Positions 30,224-37,518 of a stretch of DNA of 64,000 nt are shown piece by piece; the stretch's first letter is position 1, and each line of letters opens with the position of its first letter. The notes under the pieces are model-generated. The model worked only from the letters and a program-made list of their open reading frames with translations, did not search any database and was not told the origin of the DNA. Origin of the DNA: Pseudomonas sp. SCA2728.1_7 (GTDB taxonomy: Bacteria; Pseudomonadota; Gammaproteobacteria; Pseudomonadales; Pseudomonadaceae); assembly GCF_018138145.1 (NCBI RefSeq), contig NZ_CP073104.1, forward strand, positions 5,981,001 through 6,045,000, given 5' to 3'. A program made the position numbers and the translations under genes.

Positions 30224-30502
30224 ATGAACAAGTTTATTGTCCTCATGGCTGTACTGGTTCTGGCTGGCTGTACGACCAGTGCCAAGACCCATGCTGTGCG
30301 TGGTGTCAGTGGTATAGAGGTCGATTGCTCCGGGTTGGGCTCTGGCTGGGAGAAATGCCAGAGGCGCGCGGCAAAGGAGTGCAAGGGCGCGGGGTACAAA
30401 GTGATCACCCGATCAGATGATGCCAAGGATGAAGATGAGTTTCCTTTTGGCTTCAACCCTGCGGGCTATGTGACACGTACCATGCTGGTGATATGTCGTT
30501 GA
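30224..30502 (+). CDS. Small putative lipoprotein
   Basis: A 92-residue protein with a lipoprotein signal: MNKFIVLMAVLVLAGC, lipobox LAGC with C16. The mature part has three further Cys and the pattern SGWEKCQRRAAKECKGAGYKVI, seen in small exported Pseudomonas lipoproteins of unknown function. ATG 30224 has AAGGAAG upstream; an earlier in-frame start at 30203 lacks one. It lies between rpsA and ihfB, which I recall as adjacent in P. aeruginosa, so it appears inserted. A Cys-rich ORF begins two bases after its stop. Confidence 0.75.
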   Translation: MNKFIVLMAVLVLAGCTTSAKTHAVRGVSGIEVDCSGLGSGWEKCQRRAAKECKGAGYKVITRSDDAKDEDEFPFGFNPAGYVTRTMLVICR

Positions 30503-30504
30503 GT

Positions 30505-30630
30505 ATGCCGTGCCCTGTTTGTTGCTGTGATGCCCTGAAAACGGGCGTTCCAACGCGGTGGAAGATATGTCAATCCCTGGGCTGTTCAAAATCTTCCGGG
30601 CGTGCTAAAACCTTTCAAGCGCTGATCTAG
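30505..30630 (+). CDS. Candidate 41-residue zinc-ribbon-like protein
   Basis: An ORF of 41 codons begins two bases after the lipoprotein stop. It encodes a Cys-rich peptide beginning MPCPVCCCD, with a second pair in WKICQSLGC. The spacing C3-x2-C6...C22-x4-C27 resembles the zinc finger of Ogr/Delta-type regulators (CPxC...C-x4-C), although it is short. There is no strong ribosome binding site, so translation would depend on coupling to the lipoprotein gene. The organised Cys pairs argue for a real small gene, but a chance frame cannot be excluded. ihfB starts 24 bases later. Confidence 0.4.
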   Translation: MPCPVCCCDALKTGVPTRWKICQSLGCSKSSGRAKTFQALI

Positions 30631-30654
30631 CTGCTTGAAAAAGAAGGGAAAAAT

Positions 30655-30951
30655 ATGACGAAGTCGGAGTTGATCGAACGAATTGTCACCCATCAAGGGC
30701 TGCTCTCATCCAAGGATGTGGAGTTGGCCATCAAGACCATGCTTGAACAAATGTCCCAGTGTCTGGCCACCGGTGATCGCATCGAGATTCGTGGGTTTGG
30801 CAGTTTCTCCCTGCACTACCGCGCGCCGCGCGTCGGTCGCAATCCCAAGACCGGCCAGTCCGTCAGTCTTGACGGTAAATTCGTTCCGCATTTCAAGCCG
30901 GGTAAAGAGCTCCGTGACCGGGTGAATGAGGAAGAGGAGGAGGGGGTTTGA
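30655..30951 (+). CDS. ihfB: Integration host factor subunit beta
   Basis: IhfB/HimD, 98 residues, one subunit of the DNA-bending heterodimer IHF. The HU/IHF signature [18 protein letters not shown], including the Pro that intercalates into DNA (in the RNPKTG loop), is intact. The C-terminus has an acidic EEEEEG tail. ATG 30655 follows AAGAAGGGAAAAAT. In P. aeruginosa himD is the left border of the O-antigen locus, and it plays the same border role here, with lapA and then rmlB following. Confidence 0.96.
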   Translation: MTKSELIERIVTHQGLLSSKDVELAIKTMLEQMSQCLATGDRIEIRGFGSFSLHYRAPRVGRNPKTGQSVSLDGKFVPHFKPGKELRDRVNEEEEEGV

Positions 30952-30978
30952 CAATCGTTATCTCTAAAGGGGTTACTC

Positions 30979-31218
30979 ATGCGTAACCTCAAGCGCATAT
31001 TTGTCGGTGTTTTTATTTTATTGCTGGTGCTGGCGGTTCTGGCGTTCGTGCTTGAGAACCAGCAGTCCGTATCGTTATTGTTTCTGGGTTTGTCCGGTCC
31101 GCAGTTGCCGGTTTCGCTGATCGTGGTGTTGGCGTTGCTTGTTGGTATGTTGATGGGGCCGGTACTTGGCTGGATTCTGGGGCGTTCGTCCAGAGCTGCG
31201 CGCAAGCGTCTTGTCTGA
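30979..31218 (+). CDS. lapA: LapA-domain inner membrane protein
   Basis: A 79-residue protein with two hydrophobic helices (~7-27 and ~42-65), a short ENQQSVSLLFLG hairpin between them and a basic C-terminus (RSSRAARKR). This is the LapA/DUF1049 family; in E. coli LapA partners LapB in controlling LPS assembly through LpxC. Here it follows ihfB by 27 bases and immediately precedes the O-antigen genes. No lapB-like gene follows in the window. Confidence 0.85.
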   Translation: MRNLKRIFVGVFILLLVLAVLAFVLENQQSVSLLFLGLSGPQLPVSLIVVLALLVGMLMGPVLGWILGRSSRAARKRLV

Positions 31219-31444
31219 AAACGACAAGTGCGGGGCATCTGTCGAAATTGCGTCTCTAGCTGTCTTTATCCATTAGTAAAACGTTCACTAAGCTGTAAAA
31301 TGCAACCCTTGTTCGACAGTGCCTCCAATGCACTTCGATTCAGACTGACTCTGACGGAAGCCTTCATGTCTGTCGGCTTCTGCATTCATGGATTAGATCG
31401 CGCTCGTAGATGGCGCTGTCCGCAGCTCAAGGGTATGGTTTCGC
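31219..31444 (+). promoter_or_regulatory. Upstream region of the O-antigen locus
   Basis: A 226-base gap between lapA and rmlB. No full JUMPstart/ops element (GGCGGTAGCGT) is visible. The segment is A+T-richer than its left neighbours around 31260-31310 and probably contains the locus promoter, but I cannot define boxes. An overlapping forward frame here looks like a shadow. Confidence 0.45.
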
Positions 31445-32521
31445 GTGAAAATTCTAGTAACCGGCGGCGCCGGGTTTATCGGCTCGGCAGTGATCCGTCA
31501 CATTATCTCCAATACCACCGACTCCATCGTTAACGTCGATAAGCTGACTTACGCCGGAAACCTGGAATCACTGGCTGAAGTCAGTCAAAACTCTCGTTAT
31601 GCATTCGAGCGTGTCGACATTTGCGACCGCGATCAGATTGATCGTGTCCTGCGTGAGCATCAACCGGATGCCATCATGCACCTGGCCGCAGAGTCCCATG
31701 TTGATCGCTCAATCTCCGGGCCGTCCGAGTTTATTCAAACCAACATCATCGGCACTTATACCCTGCTGGAGGCTGCACGCCACTACTGGGTTGCACTCGA
31801 TGATGCACGCAAAAGCCACTTCCGCTTTCACCATATTTCGACTGATGAGGTTTACGGAGACCTCGAAGGTCCGGAAGATCTCTTTACCGAAACCACCCCG
31901 TATCAGCCTAGCTCGCCGTACTCGGCCAGCAAGGCCAGTTCTGACCACCTGGTTCGTGCATGGGCGCGCACATATGGTCTGCCGACGCTGGTCACCAACT
32001 GCTCGAACAACTACGGCCCTTGCCACTTTCCGGAGAAATTGATCCCGCTGATCATTCTCAATGCGCTGGAAGGTAAGCCTTTGCCAGTTTACGGGAAGGG
32101 TAATCAGGTCCGTGACTGGCTGTATGTCGAAGATCATGCCCGCGCTCTGTACAGAGTCGTGACCGAGGGCGTGATCGGCGAGACTTACAATATCGGTGGT
32201 CATAACGAAAAACAAAATATCGAAGTAGTGCACACACTTTGTGCGTTACTTGATGAGTTGCGTCCGGACTCTGCTCATCGTCCTCACGCAAGTTTGATCA
32301 CTTATGTTCAGGATCGTCCCGGTCATGACCAGCGTTATGCGATCGACGCCAGCAAGATTCAGCGTGAGCTGGGGTGGACCCCGCAAGAAACCTTTGAGAC
32401 CGGCATTCGCAAGACTGTCGAGTGGTATCTGAATAACACCGAATGGGTTGAGCACGTGAAAAGCGGCAGCTATCAACAATGGATCGATCAGAACTACGCC
32501 GATCGGTCGGGCAAGGTATGA
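31445..32521 (+). CDS. rmlB: dTDP-glucose 4,6-dehydratase
   Basis: RmlB, 358 residues, converts dTDP-glucose to dTDP-4-keto-6-deoxyglucose. NAD-binding TGGAGFIGS lies at residues 7-15, the catalytic T133-D134-E135 (STDEVYG) and the Y159-x3-K163 (YSASK) are intact. It starts with GTG 31445 (no better ATG gives the VKILVTGG start). The stop overlaps the rmlD start (ATGA). First gene of the polysaccharide locus; products feed RmlD and probably the epimerase encoded at 39966. Confidence 0.95.
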   Translation: MKILVTGGAGFIGSAVIRHIISNTTDSIVNVDKLTYAGNLESLAEVSQNSRYAFERVDICDRDQIDRVLREHQPDAIMHLAAESHVDRSISGPSEFIQTNIIGTYTLLEAARHYWVALDDARKSHFRFHHISTDEVYGDLEGPEDLFTETTPYQPSSPYSASKASSDHLVRAWARTYGLPTLVTNCSNNYGPCHFPEKLIPLIILNALEGKPLPVYGKGNQVRDWLYVEDHARALYRVVTEGVIGETYNIGGHNEKQNIEVVHTLCALLDELRPDSAHRPHASLITYVQDRPGHDQRYAIDASKIQRELGWTPQETFETGIRKTVEWYLNNTEWVEHVKSGSYQQWIDQNYADRSGKV

Positions 32522-33411
32522 AGATCCTTCTGCTCGGAAAGAGCGGTCAGGTAGGTTGGGAGCTTCAGCGCTCTCTTGCATCGCTTGGCGAGCTGGTCGC
32601 CCTGGATCGGCATCCCGTTGATGGTCTTTGCGGCGACTTGTCCGATCTCGATACTTTGCGAACTACAATCCGGACAGTTCGGCCTGACGTGATCGTCAAT
32701 GCCGCAGCCTACACCGCTGTTGACAAGGCTGAATCCGAGACCGATCTGGCTGACCGCGTAAATGCTCAGGCAAGCCAGGTCATGGCCGAAGAAATGGCGA
32801 TGGTGGGCGGGTGGCTGATCCACTACTCGACAGATTATGTCTTCAGCGGTCAGGGTGACAGGCCGTGGCAAGAGTCGGACGACGTTGCGCCTGTCAATCA
32901 TTATGGTGCCAGCAAGCTTGCCGGTGAGCAGGCGATCATGGCGTCTGGCTGCAAATACCTGATCTTTCGCACGAGTTGGGTATTTGGTGCTCGAGGAAAC
33001 AACTTCGCCAAGACCATGATGCGTTTGGCCAAGGATCGCGAAACACTCAACGTCATCGCTGATCAGATCGGCGCGCCGACGGGTGCGGATTTGATCGCCG
33101 ACGTTACAGCTCTCGCTATTCAACAAGTGCTCAAGCGTCCAGAACTTGCAGGTCTCTACCATTTGGCTGCGGCGGGAGAGGTGTCCTGGCATGGCTATGC
33201 CAGTCATGTGATCGATTTCGCCAAGGCACAAGGTGAAGAGCTGGCAGTAACAGCGGTCAATCCCATCGATACAACCGCTTATCCAACGCCTGCACGCCGT
33301 CCGCTGAACTCACGGCTGAATACTCAAAAGCTGCGTGACAATTTTTCTCTACACTTGCCGGATTGGCAAAGTGGTGTAACCCGAATGCTTAGGGAAGTCC
33401 TGAACAAATGA
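32518..33411 (+). CDS. rmlD: dTDP-4-dehydrorhamnose reductase
   Basis: RmlD, 297 residues, reduces dTDP-4-keto-L-rhamnose to dTDP-L-rhamnose. The N-terminal GKSGQVG nucleotide motif and the catalytic Y129-x3-K133 (YGASK) are present, along with STDYVFSG. It overlaps rmlB by four bases and rmlA by four bases, so rmlBDA are translationally coupled. Confidence 0.95.
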   Translation: MKILLLGKSGQVGWELQRSLASLGELVALDRHPVDGLCGDLSDLDTLRTTIRTVRPDVIVNAAAYTAVDKAESETDLADRVNAQASQVMAEEMAMVGGWLIHYSTDYVFSGQGDRPWQESDDVAPVNHYGASKLAGEQAIMASGCKYLIFRTSWVFGARGNNFAKTMMRLAKDRETLNVIADQIGAPTGADLIADVTALAIQQVLKRPELAGLYHLAAAGEVSWHGYASHVIDFAKAQGEELAVTAVNPIDTTAYPTPARRPLNSRLNTQKLRDNFSLHLPDWQSGVTRMLREVLNK

Positions 33412-34298
33412 CCGCGACAAATCGTAAAGGCATAATCCTCGCCGGTGGGTCTGGCACTCGTCTGCACCCGCTGACCCTCGGTGTGTCCAAACAGATGCTG
33501 CCGATCTACGACAAGCCGATGATTTTCTATCCGCTGTCGGTTTTGATGCTGGCGGGGATGCGCGAGATTCTGATTATCTCTACACCTGAAGACTTGCCGC
33601 TATTCCGCAAATTGTTGGGAGATGGCAGTTTGTACGGCATCCAGCTGACTTATGCTGAGCAGCCAACTCCCGATGGTCTGGCGCAGGCTTTCATCATTGG
33701 TGAGGAATTCATTGGTGATGATCCTTGCTGTCTGATTCTGGGTGACAACATTTTCTATGGTCAGCACTTTTCTGACAACTTGCGTGCCGCCAGCACTCAA
33801 GAAAACGGTGCCACCGTGTTTGGCTACCATGTATCTGATCCGGAGCGTTTTGGTGTTGTTGAATTTGATGCGGCCGGCAAGGCTCTGAGCATCGAAGAGA
33901 AGCCGCTGAAACCCAAGTCCAACTACGCTGTGACCGGGTTGTACTTCTACGATAACGAAGTTGTTGAGATCGCCAAGAACATCAAGCCGTCCGAGCGTGG
34001 TGAGCTGGAAATTACTGACGTCAACCGTGCTTATCTTGAGCGCAAGAGCCTCAAGGTCGAAATGCTCGGAAGGGGCTTTGCCTGGCTGGATACTGGAACC
34101 CATGATTCGTTGCTGGAAGCCAGCCATTTCGTGCATACCATTGAGCAGCGTCAAGGCTTGAAGGTAGCGTGCCTTGAGGAAATTGCGTACCACAATGGCT
34201 GGATCACCGCCGCGCAGTTGGCGGCTCAGGCTGATGCTCTAAAGAAGACCGGTTATGGTCAATATCTGCAAAAACTGTTGGACTCGCCTTCCCATTGA
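33408..34298 (+). CDS. rmlA: Glucose-1-phosphate thymidylyltransferase
   Basis: RmlA, 296 residues, activates glucose-1-phosphate with dTTP to dTDP-glucose. The nucleotidyltransferase motif GGSGTRLHP starts at residue 13; EKPLKPKSN and the LGDNIFYG metal site are intact. It overlaps rmlD by four bases. In most Pseudomonas rml operons rmlC follows, but here the next gene is a glycosyltransferase, so the 3,5-epimerase must come from elsewhere in the genome. Confidence 0.96.
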   Translation: MTATNRKGIILAGGSGTRLHPLTLGVSKQMLPIYDKPMIFYPLSVLMLAGMREILIISTPEDLPLFRKLLGDGSLYGIQLTYAEQPTPDGLAQAFIIGEEFIGDDPCCLILGDNIFYGQHFSDNLRAASTQENGATVFGYHVSDPERFGVVEFDAAGKALSIEEKPLKPKSNYAVTGLYFYDNEVVEIAKNIKPSERGELEITDVNRAYLERKSLKVEMLGRGFAWLDTGTHDSLLEASHFVHTIEQRQGLKVACLEEIAYHNGWITAAQLAAQADALKKTGYGQYLQKLLDSPSH

Positions 34299-34320
34299 TC
34301 AAAAAGTTAAGTGCTTTTTG

Positions 34321-34333
34321 AGCGGTAGCGTTT
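34321..34333 (+). promoter_or_regulatory. ops-like element after rmlA
   Basis: AGCGGTAGCGTTT lies in the 57-base gap between rmlA and the next gene. The ops pause element recognised by the antiterminator RfaH is GGCGGTAGCGT, so only the first base differs. It stands in a transcribed intergenic position of a polysaccharide locus, as ops sites do, although ops is usually nearer the promoter. Functional assignment is inference. Confidence 0.4.
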
Positions 34334-34355
34334 AAACGTCCCGGACAGGAATGGC

Positions 34356-35279
34356 ATGCCAGTAGAACATCCCAAGGTTGCGGTTTTGCTGGCTGCCTAC
34401 AACGGTATGCGATGGATTGAGGAGCAGTTAGCCTCAGTCCTCGCCCAGTCGGCTGTTAACGTAACTATTTATATAAGTATTGACCCTTCTGATGATGGTA
34501 CCGAGGTTTGGTGTCAGGCTTACGCCGCTGAGCACGCAAATGTCGTTCTATTACCTTCGGTCGGCCCCTTCGGCGGTGCCTCACGCAACTTCTTCAGATT
34601 GATTCGAGATGTCGATTTTGATGGGTACGACTTTGTCGCCTTCGCCGATCAGGATGACATTTGGCATCTTGATAAATTGCAGTGCGCGACTGATTCAATT
34701 CGAACTTTCAACGTAGATGCCTATTCCAGTAACGTCACCGCTTTCTGGGCGAACGGCCGTACTCGATTGCTGGACAAGGCTCAGCCGCAGGTTGCCTGGG
34801 ATTTTCTATTTGAGGCAGCTGGCCCGGGTTGCACGTATGTGCTGAAGCAAAAGATGGCGAGATCCTTGAAGGCATCCCTGCTGGAGCATTGGGCTGATCT
34901 GCAGGCTGTCAGTCTGCATGACTGGTACTGCTACGCCTTTGCACGTAGCCACGGCTTCAAATGGTATATCGATCCGCGTCCCTCCATGGAGTATCGCCAA
35001 CATGAGCGAAATCAGGTTGGAGCCAATACGGGGCTTGGTTCAATGATTGCGCGCTACAAAACAATTCATGATGGCTGGTGGTTTTCCCAAGTCCGGCTAA
35101 TCGCTCGCGTGATAGGGCAGGATACCAATCCAATTGGCCAGGTCTCACTATGTCTTGGGCGGGGGCAACTAATAAGGCTCTCATTTAATGCCTGGAATTG
35201 TCGTCGGCGTGTGCGGGATAAAATATTTTTCTTTTTGATTTGCTGGGCTACGGCGTTGATTGGAAGTAGGCCTCGATGA
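34356..35279 (+). CDS. GT2-family glycosyltransferase (rhamnosyltransferase-like)
   Basis: A 307-residue family 2 (GT-A) transferase. The N-terminal AAYNG motif, a D-x-S-D-D-G-T nucleotide motif and the metal-binding DQDDIW are all present; a C-terminal YRQHERNQVG segment is shared with O-antigen rhamnosyltransferases. ATG 34356 follows ACAGGA; ATG 34351 is out of frame. It resembles the leftward transferase at 52828-53823 (same DQDDIW and YRQH motifs), so the locus has two related GT2 enzymes. With dTDP-rhamnose-type donors made by the neighbouring genes, deoxy-hexose transfer is likely (inference). The epimerase gene overlaps its stop. Confidence 0.85.
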   Translation: MPVEHPKVAVLLAAYNGMRWIEEQLASVLAQSAVNVTIYISIDPSDDGTEVWCQAYAAEHANVVLLPSVGPFGGASRNFFRLIRDVDFDGYDFVAFADQDDIWHLDKLQCATDSIRTFNVDAYSSNVTAFWANGRTRLLDKAQPQVAWDFLFEAAGPGCTYVLKQKMARSLKASLLEHWADLQAVSLHDWYCYAFARSHGFKWYIDPRPSMEYRQHERNQVGANTGLGSMIARYKTIHDGWWFSQVRLIARVIGQDTNPIGQVSLCLGRGQLIRLSFNAWNCRRRVRDKIFFFLICWATALIGSRPR

Positions 35280-36235
35280 AAGGACTGCAAGTTTTAGTCA
35301 CGGGAGCTACCGGACTTGTCGGCGAGGCTGTTGTCTTCAGGTTATTGCTCGATAAACGATACACGCCCGTTGCTGCAGTCCGCGCAACTACACGCTTAAG
35401 TGGTTTATGTCGGATCGTTCCCTTTGACCTTGAGTTGCCGACAGGCATGCCAGAGTTGCGGGGCATAGACGTCATCGTTCACTGTGCGGCGAGAGTGCAT
35501 GTTATGAACGAAAAGGGCGCGGACGGTTTAGCGGCGTTTCGAAAGATTAACGTCGAGGGTACTGTTCGGCTTGCCCGGCGTGCAGCCGAGTGCGGCGTGA
35601 AGCGTTTTATCTTTATCAGCTCGATCAAGGTGAACGGCGAAGGCACGCCTCGAAATAAAACGTTCAAGGCGACAGATTTGCCCGCACCGGTCGATGCTTA
35701 TGGCATTTCAAAGCGTGAGGCAGAGGACGCATTACGGCAAGTATGCGAGGAAACCGGTATGGAGCTTGTTGTGATCCGGCCGCCACTTGTTTACGGACCC
35801 GGTGTCAAAGCCAATTTTCTTAGCATGGTACGTTGGCTTGATCGCGGTATACCCCTGCCATTAGGGGCTATTGATAACAGGCGCAGTCTGGTTGCAATCG
35901 GCAATTTGACGGACTTGGTGTTGACGTGTATCGATCACCCTGCTGCCGCAGGCGAAATATTTCTGGTTAGCGATGGTGAGGATCTTTCCACCACTCAATT
36001 GTTGCGTCGCACAGCGCTCGCCTTGGGCAAGTCTGCCAGGTTGGTGCCCGTACCTGCCGGACTTTTGCAAGCCGCCGCGTCAATGGTTGGCAAGTCAGGA
36101 ATTGCCGAGCGCCTGTGTGGCAATTTACAAGTGGATATACAGCGCACCTGCGAATTGCTTGGCTGGCGTCCACCTATCAATACAGAAAAGGCTTTGCGTC
36201 AGACCGTCGAGCATTATCGGGATGAGACAAGATGA
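35276..36235 (+). CDS. wbpV: NAD-dependent sugar epimerase/reductase (WbpV-like)
   Basis: An extended SDR of 319 residues with TGATGLVG (residues ~9-16), SSIKVNG near 120 and the catalytic YGISK near 145-150. Directly before a wbpL-like gene, it matches WbpV of P. aeruginosa, which reduces the 4-keto product of WbpM to UDP-QuiNAc or UDP-FucNAc. Other related SDRs (WbjF, Gne-type) are possible, so the exact product is uncertain. It overlaps both neighbours by four bases. Confidence 0.75.
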   Translation: MKGLQVLVTGATGLVGEAVVFRLLLDKRYTPVAAVRATTRLSGLCRIVPFDLELPTGMPELRGIDVIVHCAARVHVMNEKGADGLAAFRKINVEGTVRLARRAAECGVKRFIFISSIKVNGEGTPRNKTFKATDLPAPVDAYGISKREAEDALRQVCEETGMELVVIRPPLVYGPGVKANFLSMVRWLDRGIPLPLGAIDNRRSLVAIGNLTDLVLTCIDHPAAAGEIFLVSDGEDLSTTQLLRRTALALGKSARLVPVPAGLLQAAASMVGKSGIAERLCGNLQVDIQRTCELLGWRPPINTEKALRQTVEHYRDETR

Positions 36236-37233
36236 TTTTTGCGTTATTGGTGGTGGTGTTTCTCGTTTCCTGGGGACTGACCGGTTTATTGCGCCGGTAC
36301 GCGCTGTCCAAAAGCCTGATGGATATTCCGAATGAGCGTAGCGCTCATTCAGTTCCAACGCCCCGGGGTGGTGGCGTAGCAATTGTCGTTGCCTTTCTGC
36401 TGGCACTTCCAGTTTTGACGTCGTTGAACGTGCTGTCGCTGCCAATAACGATGGCATTGTCAGGGGCGGGATTGCTGACTGCGCTAATCGGCTTCGTCGA
36501 TGACCATGGTCATATCGCTGCGCGGTGGAGGTTGCTAGGGCACTTCATCGCGGCGGGCTGGATATTGTTCTGGTTGAACGGGCTGGCACCCATCGAGCTG
36601 TTGGGTGTTTCATTGGCGCCGGCATGGATAGGCGGGATATTGGGTTCGATTTACCTTGTGTGGATGCTCAATCTTTACAATTTCATGGACGGTATCGATG
36701 GGTTGGCCAGCACTGAGGCTATCAGTGTATGCCTGGGGATGTGTCTGGTTTACTGGTGTGGTGGAGTTGCGGACCTGATCTGGGCCCCCATGGCACTGGC
36801 AGTGGCAGTTGCCGGCTTTCTATGCTGGAACTTCCCGCCAGCCCGGATTTTCATGGGGGATGCGGGTAGTGGCTTTCTTGGCATCATGCTTGGGGCCATG
36901 GCGATTCAAGCCGCCTGGAGCAAGCCCGAGCTGATTTGGAGCTGGTTGATTCTGTTGGGTGTTTTTATCGTCGATGCAACATGGACTCTTGTTCGCCGGC
37001 TCTTTCGCGGGGATAAGGTTTATCACGCCCATAGCAATCATGCTTATCAGAAAGCTGCGCGTCGCTGGGGTCATAAAAAGGTGACATTATGCGTCGCGGC
37101 GATCAACGTTGCCTTTCTGTTGCCATTGTCGATCCTGATAGTGCTCGGTCATTTGAGTCCTTTTACAGGGGCGGGTCTGGCGTATGTTCCGCTTGCCTGT
37201 CTTGCTTGCCGACTGGGTGCAGGCAAGCCATAA
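36232..37233 (+). CDS. wbpL: Initiating undecaprenyl-phosphate HexNAc-1-P transferase
   Basis: A 333-residue polytopic membrane protein of the MraY/WecA family (about ten helices). Hallmarks are DIPNERSAHSVPTPRGGG in the first loop, FVDDHGH, NFMDGIDG, RIFMGDAGSG and the HAHSNHAYQK cytosolic loop, so the catalytic Asp/His residues are complete. WbpL attaches the first sugar phosphate (FucNAc, QuiNAc or GlcNAc) to undecaprenyl phosphate and starts O-antigen synthesis. Overlapping wbpV supports substrate supply by that enzyme. It begins the lipid-linked assembly. Confidence 0.9.
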   Translation: MIFALLVVVFLVSWGLTGLLRRYALSKSLMDIPNERSAHSVPTPRGGGVAIVVAFLLALPVLTSLNVLSLPITMALSGAGLLTALIGFVDDHGHIAARWRLLGHFIAAGWILFWLNGLAPIELLGVSLAPAWIGGILGSIYLVWMLNLYNFMDGIDGLASTEAISVCLGMCLVYWCGGVADLIWAPMALAVAVAGFLCWNFPPARIFMGDAGSGFLGIMLGAMAIQAAWSKPELIWSWLILLGVFIVDATWTLVRRLFRGDKVYHAHSNHAYQKAARRWGHKKVTLCVAAINVAFLLPLSILIVLGHLSPFTGAGLAYVPLACLACRLGAGKP

Positions 37234-37518
37234 GTTCAAAACGCTGGAGTATCGGAGAGTTGTATCTGCTGCAGCTCGATGTGTTCTGGTAGCAGCGTTT
37301 GACGCATGTCATCGCGCCCTGACGAGCATGGTTCAAAATACCTGACGTCGAAAAAAGCCCGCGGACTTAGATGCGTTCGGTAGAATGCGCGGGCCGTGGC
37401 TCGTGACTACCTTCGTTTCTGATGCGAAATCGGATCCACTTTGCGTTTTTTTAGTTATTGATGTTGTTGGTTTCGGCTTGTATTTCGCATTGGCCGAAAG
37501 GGGAGGATACGTTTAGGA
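37234..37518. other. Intergenic gap with a large stem after wbpL
   Basis: A 285-base non-coding gap. GCCCGCG (about 37357-37363) pairs with CGCGGGC (37388-37394) over a 24-base loop. On the minus strand it is followed by six T (AAAAAA at 37351-37356), so it looks like a leftward terminator although no leftward gene ends here. A TAGAAT hexamer at 37381 could be a -10 box for the rightward genes. It divides the compact rmlBDA-wbpL block from the glycosyltransferase block. Confidence 0.45.
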
